In this document: positions 26,850-33,682 of the stretch, in pieces
How the letters are laid out: the number at the start of each line of letters is the position of its first letter
Numbering within the stretch: the first letter of the stretch is position 1
NCBI RefSeq assembly: GCF_006148925.1
Contig: NZ_VAWB01000004.1
Coordinates: 1-39,387 of the forward strand
Source of the DNA: Hyunsoonleella aestuarii
Lineage (GTDB): Bacteria; Bacteroidota; Bacteroidia; Flavobacteriales; Flavobacteriaceae
Direction of reading: 5' to 3'
Length of the DNA: 39,387 nt
Made by a program: the position numbers and the translations under genes
Notes under the pieces: generated by a model
The model's database searches: none
The model's input: only the letters and a program-made list of their open reading frames with translations
What the model was told of the DNA's origin: nothing

Positions 26850-27416
26850 CTAATTGTTAACCCAATTCTCTAATATTTTTTTTCCATCGGGTGTTAGAAC
26901 AGATTCTGGATGGTATTGTACACCTTTAACATCATAAGTTTTATGTCTCAAGGACATGACTTGTCCGTTTACATCAAAAGACGTAGCTTCTAAACTATCA
27001 GGTAAATCAGGGTTTACAACCCATGAATGATAACGTCCAACTTCAATATTATTATCTAAATCTTTAAAAATATATTCGTCATTAACACTAATGGTAACGT
27101 TTGTAGCGACACCGTGATAAACGTCGTCTAAATTAACGAGCGAACCTCCAAAAACTTCACCAATTGCTTGTTGGCCCAAACAAACACCAAAAATACTTTT
27201 GGTAGCTGCATATGTTTCAATAATCGATTTTAATAAACCAGCTTCATTTGGAATACCTGGACCAGGCGACAATAAAATTTTGTCAAATGGCTTCACATCA
27301 TCTAAAGTTAATTTGTCGTTCCTAAAAACGGTTACCTCACAGTTTAAATCCTCCAAATAATGTACAAGATTGTAAGTGAAACTGTCGTAATTATCTATAA
27401 CTAATACTTTTTTCAT
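26850..27416 (-). CDS. trpG: Anthranilate synthase glutaminase subunit
   Basis: This 188-residue class I glutamine amidotransferase supplies ammonia to TrpE. It has 'LLSPGPGIPNEAG', nucleophile Cys79 in 'GVCLGQQAIGEVFGG', and the His/Glu pair in 'QYHPES'. The start lies 2 bases after the trpE stop. In some bacteria the subunit is shared with folate synthesis (PabA); the operon position favours tryptophan synthesis. Confidence 0.95.
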   Translation of the reverse strand: MKKVLVIDNYDSFTYNLVHYLEDLNCEVTVFRNDKLTLDDVKPFDKILLSPGPGIPNEAGLLKSIIETYAATKSIFGVCLGQQAIGEVFGGSLVNLDDVYHGVATNVTISVNDEYIFKDLDNNIEVGRYHSWVVNPDLPDSLEATSFDVNGQVMSLRHKTYDVKGVQYHPESVLTPDGKKILENWVNN

Positions 27417-27418
27417 AA

Positions 27419-28825
27419 TTAAATATCTTCTGCTAATTGAATAGCTTTAGTTAATGCACCTAACTTATTATATACCTCTTGTAGTTCGTCTTCTTTATTA
27501 GATTTTGATACTAAACCTGCCCCAGCTTGCCAAAATAGTCTATAGTCTTTACTTAAGAATGTACGAATCATAATAGCGTGATTAAAGTTACCCTCAAAGT
27601 CCATAAAACCAATTGCTCCGCCGTAAAACGCACGACTGGTTTTTTCGTAATCTTCAATAAGTTGCATGGCTCTGTGTTTTGGCGCACCACTTAAAGTTCC
27701 TGCAGGAAAAGTATCTGCTACCACTTGCATAGTTGAGGTAGTGTCATGTTTCATCCCAGTAACTTTACTTACCAAATGAATGACATGCGAGAAAAACTGA
27801 ACTTCGCGATAGGTTTCAACTTTAACTTGACTCCCATGACGACTTAAATCGTTTCTAGCCAAATCCACCAACATGACGTGTTCGGCATTTTCCTTACCAT
27901 CATTTTTTAATTTTTCAGCTAAAACCTCATCTTTTTCATAATCACCAGTTCTTTTGTATGTTCCAGCAATAGGGTGAATTTCGGCTAAACCATCTTCTAC
28001 AATCAATTGAGCTTCTGGTGAGCTTCCGAAAATTTTAAAATCGCCATAATCAAAATAGAATAGGTAGGGTGATGGATTTATACTTCGTAAGGCTCGGTAA
28101 ATATTAAAATCGTCGCCTGTAAATTCTTGAGAAAAGCGTCTTGACAATACTAACTGAAATACATCACCACGTTGGCAATGCTTTCTTGCAACTTCAACAT
28201 GCTCCCTAAATTCATCATCAGTTAAATTAGACATGATGTCTCCCTTTGAGTTGAAATTGTAAGAAGCAAAGTTCTGCACATTAATGAGCTTATCGATTTC
28301 ATCAATGTTATTCTCAACGCCTTCAAAACAATGTGCAAAAATATAGGCTTCATTTTTAAAATGATTTATAGCTATGATGTTTTGGTAAACAGCATAATAC
28401 ATGTCAGGGATAACTACAGAATCAGCTTTTTTACGAACTTCAACCTCTTCAAAATAGCGAACTGCATCGTAGGCCGTATAACCAAAGATCCCGTTGTTAA
28501 TGAATTTGAAATTTTCTTCAGATTTAGTGTCAAATTTTTTAGTGAAATTGTAAATCTCATCAACCACACTAATACCATCTTTTATTTCTATGGATGTTGA
28601 ACTTCCATCTGGAAACGTTTCAGAAATTACTTCATTTTCAACCTTTATTGTAGCTAAAGGATTAAAACAGATGTAAGAGAAATTTTTGTGACTTCTGTGA
28701 TAGTCACCACTTTCCAATAAGATACTGTTAGGGTATTTGTCCCGAATTTTATAGTATACCGTAACGGGAGTAATAGTGTCTGTTAAAATTCGTTTATGGT
28801 GTGTATAAAGGCTGTATTTTTTCAT
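27419..28825 (-). CDS. trpE: Anthranilate synthase component I
   Basis: This 468-residue chorismate-using enzyme catalyses the committed step of tryptophan synthesis. The feedback-inhibition element LLES (residues 36-39) is intact, so the enzyme should be sensitive to tryptophan. The chorismate domain has 'GDVFQLVLSRRF', 'SPEAQLIV', 'HPIAGTYKRTG', 'LVDLARNDLSRHG' and 'FPAGTLSGAPKHRAMQLI'. It is the first structural gene of the operon, directly after the attenuator hairpin; the hairpin's T-run ends about 10 bases before the ATG. Confidence 0.95.
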   Translation of the reverse strand: MKKYSLYTHHKRILTDTITPVTVYYKIRDKYPNSILLESGDYHRSHKNFSYICFNPLATIKVENEVISETFPDGSSTSIEIKDGISVVDEIYNFTKKFDTKSEENFKFINNGIFGYTAYDAVRYFEEVEVRKKADSVVIPDMYYAVYQNIIAINHFKNEAYIFAHCFEGVENNIDEIDKLINVQNFASYNFNSKGDIMSNLTDDEFREHVEVARKHCQRGDVFQLVLSRRFSQEFTGDDFNIYRALRSINPSPYLFYFDYGDFKIFGSSPEAQLIVEDGLAEIHPIAGTYKRTGDYEKDEVLAEKLKNDGKENAEHVMLVDLARNDLSRHGSQVKVETYREVQFFSHVIHLVSKVTGMKHDTTSTMQVVADTFPAGTLSGAPKHRAMQLIEDYEKTSRAFYGGAIGFMDFEGNFNHAIMIRTFLSKDYRLFWQAGAGLVSKSNKEDELQEVYNKLGALTKAIQLAEDI

Positions 28826-28835
28826 GTGTTTTATA

Positions 28836-28868
28836 AAAAAAGGCTTGTCGTGAATGACAAGCCTTTTT
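28836..28868 (-). terminator. trpL: Intrinsic terminator in the trp leader (attenuator)
   Basis: A 13-base-pair hairpin (core GGCTTGTC paired with GACAAGCC, loop of 6) is followed in the leftward direction by an uninterrupted run of T and then, within about 10 bases, the trpE ATG. No gene ends just upstream except the 15-codon leader peptide, so the only transcript it can stop is that of the trp operon. The loop and first bases of the 3' arm (TTCACGA on the transcript) are complementary to the antiterminator segment at 28903-28909. Confidence 0.85.
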
Positions 28869-28899
28869 GATATTTTAATATTTAAATATACTAGGATTT

Positions 28900-28927
28900 T
28901 ACTTCACGAATGTTAGTTTCGAAAGTA
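28900..28927 (-). promoter_or_regulatory. trpL: trp leader alternative-pairing segments (1:2 hairpin and antiterminator strand)
   Basis: In transcript direction, segment 1 TACTTTCG (28927-28920) can pair with segment 2 CGTGAAGTA (28908-28900) with one bulge. Segment 2 also contains TCGTGAA (28909-28903), perfectly complementary over 7 bases to TTCACGA in the terminator loop and 3' arm (28854-28848). A ribosome stalled at the Trp codons would cover segment 1 and leave segment 2 free to block the terminator. One reaching the leader stop codon would cover segment 2. The pairing was found by eye, not by folding calculation. Confidence 0.65.
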
Positions 28928-28960
28928 CCACCACCAAGTATTATTTAAAATAGATTTCAT
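28913..28960 (-). CDS. trpL: trp operon leader peptide with three tandem Trp codons
   Basis: The ATG at 28960 opens a 15-codon frame, MKSILNNTWWWYFRN, ending TAA at 28915-28913. Three consecutive TGG codons (28936-28928) in such a short peptide directly before trpE are very unlikely by chance and are the signature of ribosome-mediated attenuation. The peptide lies ~20 bases after a well-formed promoter and ~45 bases before the terminator hairpin. A purine-rich stretch (TTAAAAG) just before the ATG may serve as ribosome site. Confidence 0.9.
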   Translation of the reverse strand: MKSILNNTWWWYFRN

Positions 28961-28978
28961 CTTTTAATTTTATGAGTT

Positions 28979-29009
28979 CAAATATAGAAATGAAAATATA
29001 ATTACGCAA
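28979..29009 (-). promoter_or_regulatory. trp operon promoter
   Basis: On the reverse strand TTG (29009-29007) is followed after exactly 20 bases by TATATTTG (28986-28979), an excellent match to the Bacteroidota consensus TTG-N17-23-TAnnTTTG. The transcript would start about 10-15 bases before the leader ATG. Confidence 0.8.
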
Positions 29010-29034
29010 AAGTTTTATTCTTTTTTTAAAACAA

Positions 29035-29061
29035 AAAACTACCATTAAAAACGGTAGTTTT
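29035..29061 (-). terminator. Intrinsic terminator of the MarR-family gene
   Basis: Stem AAAACTACC / GGTAGTTTT with a 9-base loop, 30 bases past the MarR stop in the leftward direction, continues into a T-rich run. It isolates the regulator gene from the trp promoter just beyond. Confidence 0.75.
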
Positions 29062-29090
29062 GAGGTGATTATTAGGTGCAGAGAGAATTT

Positions 29091-29552
29091 TCAGTTTGCT
29101 ATTAACCTTAACTTCCCTAATAATCGAATAAGTTCTAAGGTTTCATCTTTAGATAAAGAATTTACTATATCTTTTTCTGTGCTATCGATCAAATTATCTA
29201 TTTCATTTAAAAAATCAGTACCTTGATTAGTTATTATAATATCTATTTTTCTTTTATTCGTTTGATTAATTTCTTTTTCAACATATCTTTTTTTAATGAG
29301 TTTATCTATTAATCTAGTAGTATTACTCATATTATTTATCATCCGTTCCTGAACAGTAGAAAGTGATGCTGGTTTCCCATTTTGACCACGCAAAATTCTT
29401 AGAACGTTGAATTGTTGAATAGAAATATCATATGGTTTAAGAACGTCATTTAGTTTACCATTAACTATTCCGTAAGTATACAAAATGTTAACTACAACTT
29501 TTTTTGATAAAGGTAGATTAGAACTAGTTTTTAAGAGTTTTTCTATCTTCAT
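29091..29552 (-). CDS. MarR-family winged-helix transcriptional regulator
   Basis: This 153-residue protein has the MarR layout: dimerising N- and C-terminal helices around a winged helix. 'DISIQQFNVLRIL', 'STVQERMINNMSNTTRLIDKLIKKRYVEKE' (recognition helix) and the wing 'NKRKIDIIITNQGTDFL' are all present. MarR proteins repress genes until a ligand, often a phenolic or an oxidant, releases them. A palindrome over the gene's own promoter suggests autoregulation. The nearest other genes are the divergent T9SS protein gene and the trp operon. It is separated from the latter by its own terminator, so control of trp is not implied. Confidence 0.85.
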   Translation of the reverse strand: MKIEKLLKTSSNLPLSKKVVVNILYTYGIVNGKLNDVLKPYDISIQQFNVLRILRGQNGKPASLSTVQERMINNMSNTTRLIDKLIKKRYVEKEINQTNKRKIDIIITNQGTDFLNEIDNLIDSTEKDIVNSLSKDETLELIRLLGKLRLIAN

Positions 29553-29554
29553 CT

Positions 29555-29580
29555 ACAACTGTTGTATATACAAATGTACA
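29555..29580. promoter_or_regulatory. MarR-gene promoter overlapped by palindromic operator
   Basis: The perfect 12-base palindrome TTGTATATACAA (29562-29573) overlaps the reverse-strand -7 element TACATTTG (29578-29571). It is flanked by ACAAC-T-GTTGT (29555-29565) on one side and TGTACA (29575-29580) on the other. The cluster ends 3 bases before the MarR start codon, the usual place for an autorepressor site. Confidence 0.55.
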
Positions 29581-29591
29581 TTTTATTTTCG

Positions 29592-29599
29592 TATTTTTG
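29592..29599 (+). promoter_or_regulatory. Candidate -7 element for the T9SS type B protein gene
   Basis: TATTTTTG matches TAnnTTTG and points rightward, 116 bases before the ATG at 29715. It lies 12 bases from the MarR operator cluster, so the regulator could affect both directions. The region is AT-rich and no -33 TTG is well placed. Confidence 0.4.
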
Positions 29600-29714
29600 T
29601 TAAAAAAAAGTGCTATTTCATTGAATAAAATTGCAGTAATCGTAATTTTAATTCTTAATTTTTGCAATTATTCATTTTAATTTAACAGAGTATAAGTGTT
29701 TCCATAGAAGTATT

Positions 29715-31430
29715 ATGTCTAGGATTTTTATTAAAGCAATATTTCTTTTGATTTCTTTTAATGCCATTGGTCAAACATGCCCAACATTGATAAGTCCAAT
29801 GAATGGAGATAATAATGTGTCCATAGATACTTCCATTTCTTGGAATAAAGTTGAAGGCGTAACAGGTTATATTATATCAATTGGGACTACACCAGGTGGA
29901 AGTGATATACTCACTACACAGACTAGCACAAATTCTTATAATCCACCATTGGGCCTTCCGGATAATACACTTGTTTATGTTACTGTTACTTTGTTTTTCT
30001 TTAATCTTCCAAATATAGTTTGCGGCAGTGAGTCTTTTAGAACAGAAGATATTACAGTTCCACCCAATTGTACAATAATATTGAATCCGGCTAATGGAGA
30101 TAGTGGAGTAAACATTTCATCAAATATTACTTGGGAATATGTTTCTGGAGCAGATGGTTACTTACTTACAGTTGGGACAACACCAAGTTCAGGAGATTTA
30201 GTGAATAATTTAGATGTTGGCAATACCTTACAGTATAACCCCATCTCAGATTTTTTGCCGTTAACAGAGGTTTTTGTTAAAATTGTACCTTATAACGAAA
30301 ATGGTAATCTCATTTCTTGTGTTGAGGAAAGTTTTTTCACCGGGGAGATTGCAGCATTGCCTAATTGTTCTAATATTATCTTTCCAAAAGATGGAGAAAC
30401 TAATGTTCCATTATCCCCTTTGTTAGAGTGGGAAGCAGTATCAGGAGCTACTGGATATAAATTATTTGTTGGTTCATCTCCAATTGTAAACGATGTCCTT
30501 GATGGTATATCCTTTTTTACAAATTCTACATTTGTAATTAACTTTGAACCTAATACGTTATATTTTATTAGAATTATCCCTTTTAATCTATCTGGAGAAG
30601 CCATTGGTTGTTTGCAGGGTAGTTTTTCAACTGTTCTGGGTTGTGGCCCTTTTTTCGATCCAGTTACTAATGAATTAACGACCCTATACCCGAATATTAC
30701 TTTTCCAGATCAAGTTGGTATTTGTGAGAATGACTTTTCTACAAAAATTTTTGCAGATAATACGGCTGATGGTTACAGATGGTATTTTATCAATAGTAAT
30801 GGAAGTGAAGACTTAATATCTGAAACAAACAGTGTTGATTTAACCGAATCGGGAACCTACAGACTAGAGGTCTACAATACAAACCTAGATTCTGGCGGTG
30901 AAATAGAGTGTTCTTCTTCAAAAGAGTTCACAGTGGTTTCCTCAGAGGCTCCTAGGATAGTAGGAGTTAATGTAAGTCAACTAATGAATGGTGTCGAAAT
31001 ACAAGTGCAAACTTCTGGAAATGGGGATTATGAGTTCTCTCTTGATAGTTTGGAAGGACCGTTTCAAGATAGTAATTACTTTAATAATGCCCCTTCCAAT
31101 ACTAGCACAATTTATGTAAGAGATAAGAATGGTTGTGGTAGTATTAAGTATGAAATTATTAATTCAGCAGGTTTTCCAAAATACTTCACACCAAATGGAG
31201 ATCGAATTAACGATGCTTGGCAGTTTAGAACTAATGATGGAGGAACCGTCTCAATTATTTCTTTGGTAATTTTTGATCGATTTGGCAGGTTAATCAAGGA
31301 TATAAGTAATGATGTAAATGGTTGGGACGGAACTATGAATGGTAGTAAGTTACCTTCTTCAGATTACTGGTATAAGGCCATAACAGAAACCGGTACCACA
31401 TTTATAGGGCATTTTGCCCTTAAACGTTGA
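29715..31430 (+). CDS. Secreted protein with three Fn3-like repeats and T9SS type B sorting domain
   Basis: This 571-residue protein has a signal peptide (residues 1-19, ...FNAIGQ). Three ~95-residue repeats start 'CPTLISPMNGDNNVSI', 'CTIILNPANGDSGVNI' and 'CSNIIFPKDGETNVPL'. Each has 'W..V.GA.GY...VG..P', a fibronectin type III-like pattern. A further beta domain (~310-480) follows. The end is the gliding-motility-associated/type B sorting domain: 'FPKYFTPNGDRINDAW', 'IFDRFGRLIKDI' and 'GWDGTMNG....SDYWY'. T9SS should export it and attach it to the surface. It could be an adhesin or a glycan-binding protein; nothing catalytic is visible. Confidence 0.85.
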   Translation: MSRIFIKAIFLLISFNAIGQTCPTLISPMNGDNNVSIDTSISWNKVEGVTGYIISIGTTPGGSDILTTQTSTNSYNPPLGLPDNTLVYVTVTLFFFNLPNIVCGSESFRTEDITVPPNCTIILNPANGDSGVNISSNITWEYVSGADGYLLTVGTTPSSGDLVNNLDVGNTLQYNPISDFLPLTEVFVKIVPYNENGNLISCVEESFFTGEIAALPNCSNIIFPKDGETNVPLSPLLEWEAVSGATGYKLFVGSSPIVNDVLDGISFFTNSTFVINFEPNTLYFIRIIPFNLSGEAIGCLQGSFSTVLGCGPFFDPVTNELTTLYPNITFPDQVGICENDFSTKIFADNTADGYRWYFINSNGSEDLISETNSVDLTESGTYRLEVYNTNLDSGGEIECSSSKEFTVVSSEAPRIVGVNVSQLMNGVEIQVQTSGNGDYEFSLDSLEGPFQDSNYFNNAPSNTSTIYVRDKNGCGSIKYEIINSAGFPKYFTPNGDRINDAWQFRTNDGGTVSIISLVIFDRFGRLIKDISNDVNGWDGTMNGSKLPSSDYWYKAITETGTTFIGHFALKR

Positions 31431-31495
31431 CATTGTTTAACTTAAATTAATGTTAAAAACATAATCTTGTACAATTTGATTTTTAAATTTAGACT

Positions 31496-32020
31496 ATGAA
31501 ATATTTCTATTTAATACTGGTGTTGATTATTTTATCATGTAAAAGTGATGTAGAAAAAAAGAATCAACCGCCAATAGCATTATCTGAAAATTCTAAGGAT
31601 GAATTAGAAATTTACGATTTTGACGGGTTCAAGAAATTTTTAAATAAAAATGATGATAAGATTTATGTGATTAATTTTTGGGCCACTTGGTGCGCTCCAT
31701 GCGTTAAGGAATTACCTTATTTCGAAAAATTGAATGCAATTTATGAAAATAAAAATGTTGAAGTGGTTTTGGTAAGTCTGGATTTTCCACATTTATACGA
31801 ATCTAAACTAAAGCCCTACATAAAGAATAAGAATTTGAAATCTAAGGTTGTAGCTCTTGACGATCCTGATATGAACTCATGGATTCCGCTGGTAAGTCAG
31901 GAGTGGTCTGGCTCAATTCCGGCAACTGTTATATACAATAAAGATAAAAAGCAGTTTTATGAACAGTCATTTACCTATGCAGAACTTGAAAAAGAAGTTA
32001 ATCAATTTTTAAAACAATAA
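31496..32020 (+). CDS. TlpA-like thioredoxin-fold lipoprotein
   Basis: This 174-residue protein has a lipoprotein leader (MKYFYLILVLIILSC, lipid Cys15). The thioredoxin motif is W-C66-A-P-C69 in 'NFWATWCAPCVKELPYFEKL', and the cis-Pro is in 'SIPATVIYN'. It should be a membrane-anchored thiol-disulfide reductase in the periplasm, supplying electrons for disulfide reduction or cytochrome c maturation. The next gene, also thioredoxin-fold, starts 4 bases after its stop, so the two probably work together. Confidence 0.85.
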   Translation: MKYFYLILVLIILSCKSDVEKKNQPPIALSENSKDELEIYDFDGFKKFLNKNDDKIYVINFWATWCAPCVKELPYFEKLNAIYENKNVEVVLVSLDFPHLYESKLKPYIKNKNLKSKVVALDDPDMNSWIPLVSQEWSGSIPATVIYNKDKKQFYEQSFTYAELEKEVNQFLKQ

Positions 32021-32024
32021 TAGA

Positions 32025-32645
32025 ATGAAAAAGTTAGTAAAGTTAGTTTCGGCATTAACAGTAGTGCTTTTAATTAGTGCTTTTACCGTAAACAAAGAAG
32101 AGTTAGGAGAAGGTTATAAAATCGGAGACATAGCAGAAGATTTCTCCCTAAAAAATATAGATGGTAAAATGGTATCTCTGTCAGATTATAAAGATGCAAA
32201 AGGTTTTATAGTAACTTTTACATGCAACACTTGCCCATATGCTGTTTTGTATGAAGATCGAATTATAAATCTCGACAAGAAATATGCGCCTAAGGGATAC
32301 CCTGTTATTGCTATAATGCCTAATAATACCGATGTTAAACCAGGTGATAATCTAGAAGCAATGAAATCTAGAGCACAAAGCAAGGGATTTACATTTCCTT
32401 ATTTAATAGACAAAAACCAAACGGTATACCCTAAATTTGGGGCGACTAAAACACCACATGTTTTTATTTTGAAAAAAACTGATGAAGGAAATCAGGTAAA
32501 ATATATTGGAGCCATTGATGATAACTATAAAGATGCCTCAGCTGTTTCAGCAAAATATGTTGAAAATGCAGTAGATGCACTGTTGGATGGGAAGGAAGTT
32601 GAGCAAACAGTGACCAAAGCAATTGGTTGCTCCATAAAAGTATAA
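32025..32645 (+). CDS. Exported thioredoxin-family (redoxin/AhpC-TSA) protein
   Basis: This 206-residue protein has a signal peptide (MKKLVKLVSALTVVLLISAF). The peroxiredoxin-like fold shows 'GDIAEDFSLKNIDGKMVSLSDY', a C67-N-T-C70 active site in 'TFTCNTCPYAV', the 'KFGATKTPHVFIL' cis-Pro loop and a conserved C-terminal 'TKAIGCSIK' Cys. The Cys pair suggests a thiol oxidoreductase more than a classical peroxidase. It is co-transcribed with the TlpA-like lipoprotein, its likely partner, and closed by a strong terminator. Confidence 0.85.
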   Translation: MKKLVKLVSALTVVLLISAFTVNKEELGEGYKIGDIAEDFSLKNIDGKMVSLSDYKDAKGFIVTFTCNTCPYAVLYEDRIINLDKKYAPKGYPVIAIMPNNTDVKPGDNLEAMKSRAQSKGFTFPYLIDKNQTVYPKFGATKTPHVFILKKTDEGNQVKYIGAIDDNYKDASAVSAKYVENAVDALLDGKEVEQTVTKAIGCSIKV

Positions 32646-32657
32646 TTAGGTAAAAGT

Positions 32658-32691
32658 AAAAAAGCCGAAGTATTATACTTCGGTTTTTTTT
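32658..32691 (+). terminator. Strong intrinsic terminator after the thioredoxin pair
   Basis: CCGAAGTA (32665-32672) and TACTTCGG (32676-32683) form an 8-bp stem with a 3-base loop, preceded by A-run and followed by eight T. It ends the operon at 31496-32645. Confidence 0.9.
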
Positions 32692-32712
32692 CGTCTATAC
32701 AATAAGAAGTCT

Positions 32713-32720
32713 TAGTTTTG
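32713..32720 (+). promoter_or_regulatory. -7 promoter element for the rhodanese pair
   Basis: TAGTTTTG matches TAnnTTTG, lies between the terminator above and the ATG at 32741, and overlaps the GTG at 32720. It therefore argues against GTG as the start codon. Confidence 0.55.
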
Positions 32721-32740
32721 TGTTAAAATTAAATAGTTTA

Positions 32741-33055
32741 ATGGAAGATTTAACTCAAGAAGATTGGGCAGAGCAATTAGCTCAAGATGAAAAAGCGGTT
32801 GTTCTAGATGTTCGTACTGATAATGAAGTTGCTGATGGTATAATCCCTAATGCTATACATATCGATATTTATAAAGGACAAGAATTTGTGGCCGCTATTG
32901 AAGATTTAGACAAAAGTAAAAACTACTACGTGTATTGCCGTTCTGGAAATAGAAGTAGACAAGCTTGCCAGATTATGGAACAACTGGGCTTTGAAAATGC
33001 TTATAATTTAGAAGGAGGTATCTTAGATTGGGAAGGCAATATTGTAGATTTTTAA
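32741..33055 (+). CDS. Rhodanese-like sulfurtransferase, single domain, cytoplasmic
   Basis: From ATG 32741 this is a 104-residue single-domain rhodanese. It has 'VVLDVRTDNEVADGIIPNAIHI', catalytic Cys66 in 'YVYCRSGNRSRQA' and 'YNLEGGILDWEG'. It would move sulfane sulfur from a donor to a thiol acceptor. The frame is open seven codons further to a GTG at 32720, but that codon lies in the -7 element, and the ATG gives the usual N-terminus. A second rhodanese gene with a lipoprotein signal follows after 15 bases. Confidence 0.85.
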   Translation: MEDLTQEDWAEQLAQDEKAVVLDVRTDNEVADGIIPNAIHIDIYKGQEFVAAIEDLDKSKNYYVYCRSGNRSRQACQIMEQLGFENAYNLEGGILDWEGNIVDF

Positions 33056-33070
33056 TAAAATATATTTATT

Positions 33071-33460
33071 ATGATAAACCGATTTTTATTTTTAGCTTCT
33101 TTAATTTTTGTTTTTGGGTGTAACAAAATCCCTGAGAATAACGGCCAAACCAAAGTGATTTCTCAAGAGGAAATGCAAACACTGTTGCAGCTTGATGATG
33201 TACAATTGGTTGATGTAAGAACTCCAAAAGAGTTTAGTGACGGTTATATTGAAAATGCCATAAATATAGATTTTTTATCTCCAGATTTCAATAAAGGCAT
33301 TCAACGTTTGGATAAAGAAAAACCAGTTATTGTTTATTGCCGCTCTGGAAAACGAAGTGGAAAATGCTCCAAAGTTTTGGTTGAAGCAGGTTTTAAGAAA
33401 ATATACGATTTAGAAGGAGGGTTTTCTAAATGGAAGCAAGAAGAAGTAACAAAAAATTAA
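33071..33460 (+). CDS. Rhodanese-like lipoprotein
   Basis: This 129-residue protein has a lipoprotein leader with lipid Cys17 (IFVFGC). The rhodanese domain has 'VQLVDVRTPKEFSDGYIENAINI', catalytic Cys90 in 'IVYCRSGKRSGKCS' and 'IYDLEGGFSKWK'. The lipid anchor places it in the periplasm, while its operon partner is cytoplasmic; together with the thioredoxin-fold pair upstream they form a sulfur/thiol group. Its sulfur donor is unknown. Confidence 0.85.
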   Translation: MINRFLFLASLIFVFGCNKIPENNGQTKVISQEEMQTLLQLDDVQLVDVRTPKEFSDGYIENAINIDFLSPDFNKGIQRLDKEKPVIVYCRSGKRSGKCSKVLVEAGFKKIYDLEGGFSKWKQEEVTKN

Positions 33461-33465
33461 AAGTT

Positions 33466-33484
33466 CTCTAACGAGAGTTTTTTT
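33466..33484 (+). terminator. Short-stem terminator after the rhodanese pair
   Basis: CTCT-AACG-AGAG hairpin directly followed by seven T, starting 5 bases after the stop codon. The stem has only four base pairs, so efficiency is doubtful. Confidence 0.5.
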
Positions 33485-33532
33485 ATTTTAATTCATAGCA
33501 GAATAGCGATTTTAAGTCATATTTTTTTTTGT

Positions 33533-33596
33533 TATATTTGGTACACTCCAAATTAATGACCCTCTATCTTAAATGATAAAATAGCATTATCATTTA
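33533..33596 (+). promoter_or_regulatory. -7 element and leader hairpin before the unknown secreted protein gene
   Basis: TATATTTG at 33533-33540 matches TAnnTTTG and gives a leader of ~135 bases. Within it TAAATGATA (33570-33578) and TATCATTTA (33588-33596) form a 9-bp stem with a 9-base loop, possibly an RNA structure. No T-run follows, so it is not a terminator. Confidence 0.45.
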
Positions 33597-33682
33597 TTAT
33601 ATTTTATTCCCTAAATGAATTTTTAATAGCAAATTATGCTGTACAATAATGTATGGTATACTAACCAATTAAATTATTTATT

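Noticed and set aside
29715-31000. Repeats at 29715-31000 as a DNA repeat array or CRISPR-like structure
   Set aside because: The repetition is at protein level (Fn3-like domains of ~95 residues) with divergent DNA.
31443-31495. TACAATTTG as promoter of the TlpA-like gene
   Set aside because: Spacing between TA and TTTG is three bases, not two, so it does not fit TAnnTTTG; the real promoter is unresolved.
32720-32740. GTG start for the first rhodanese gene (seven extra codons)
   Set aside because: The GTG overlaps a TAnnTTTG promoter element and the extra residues do not belong to the rhodanese fold; ATG 32741 is better.
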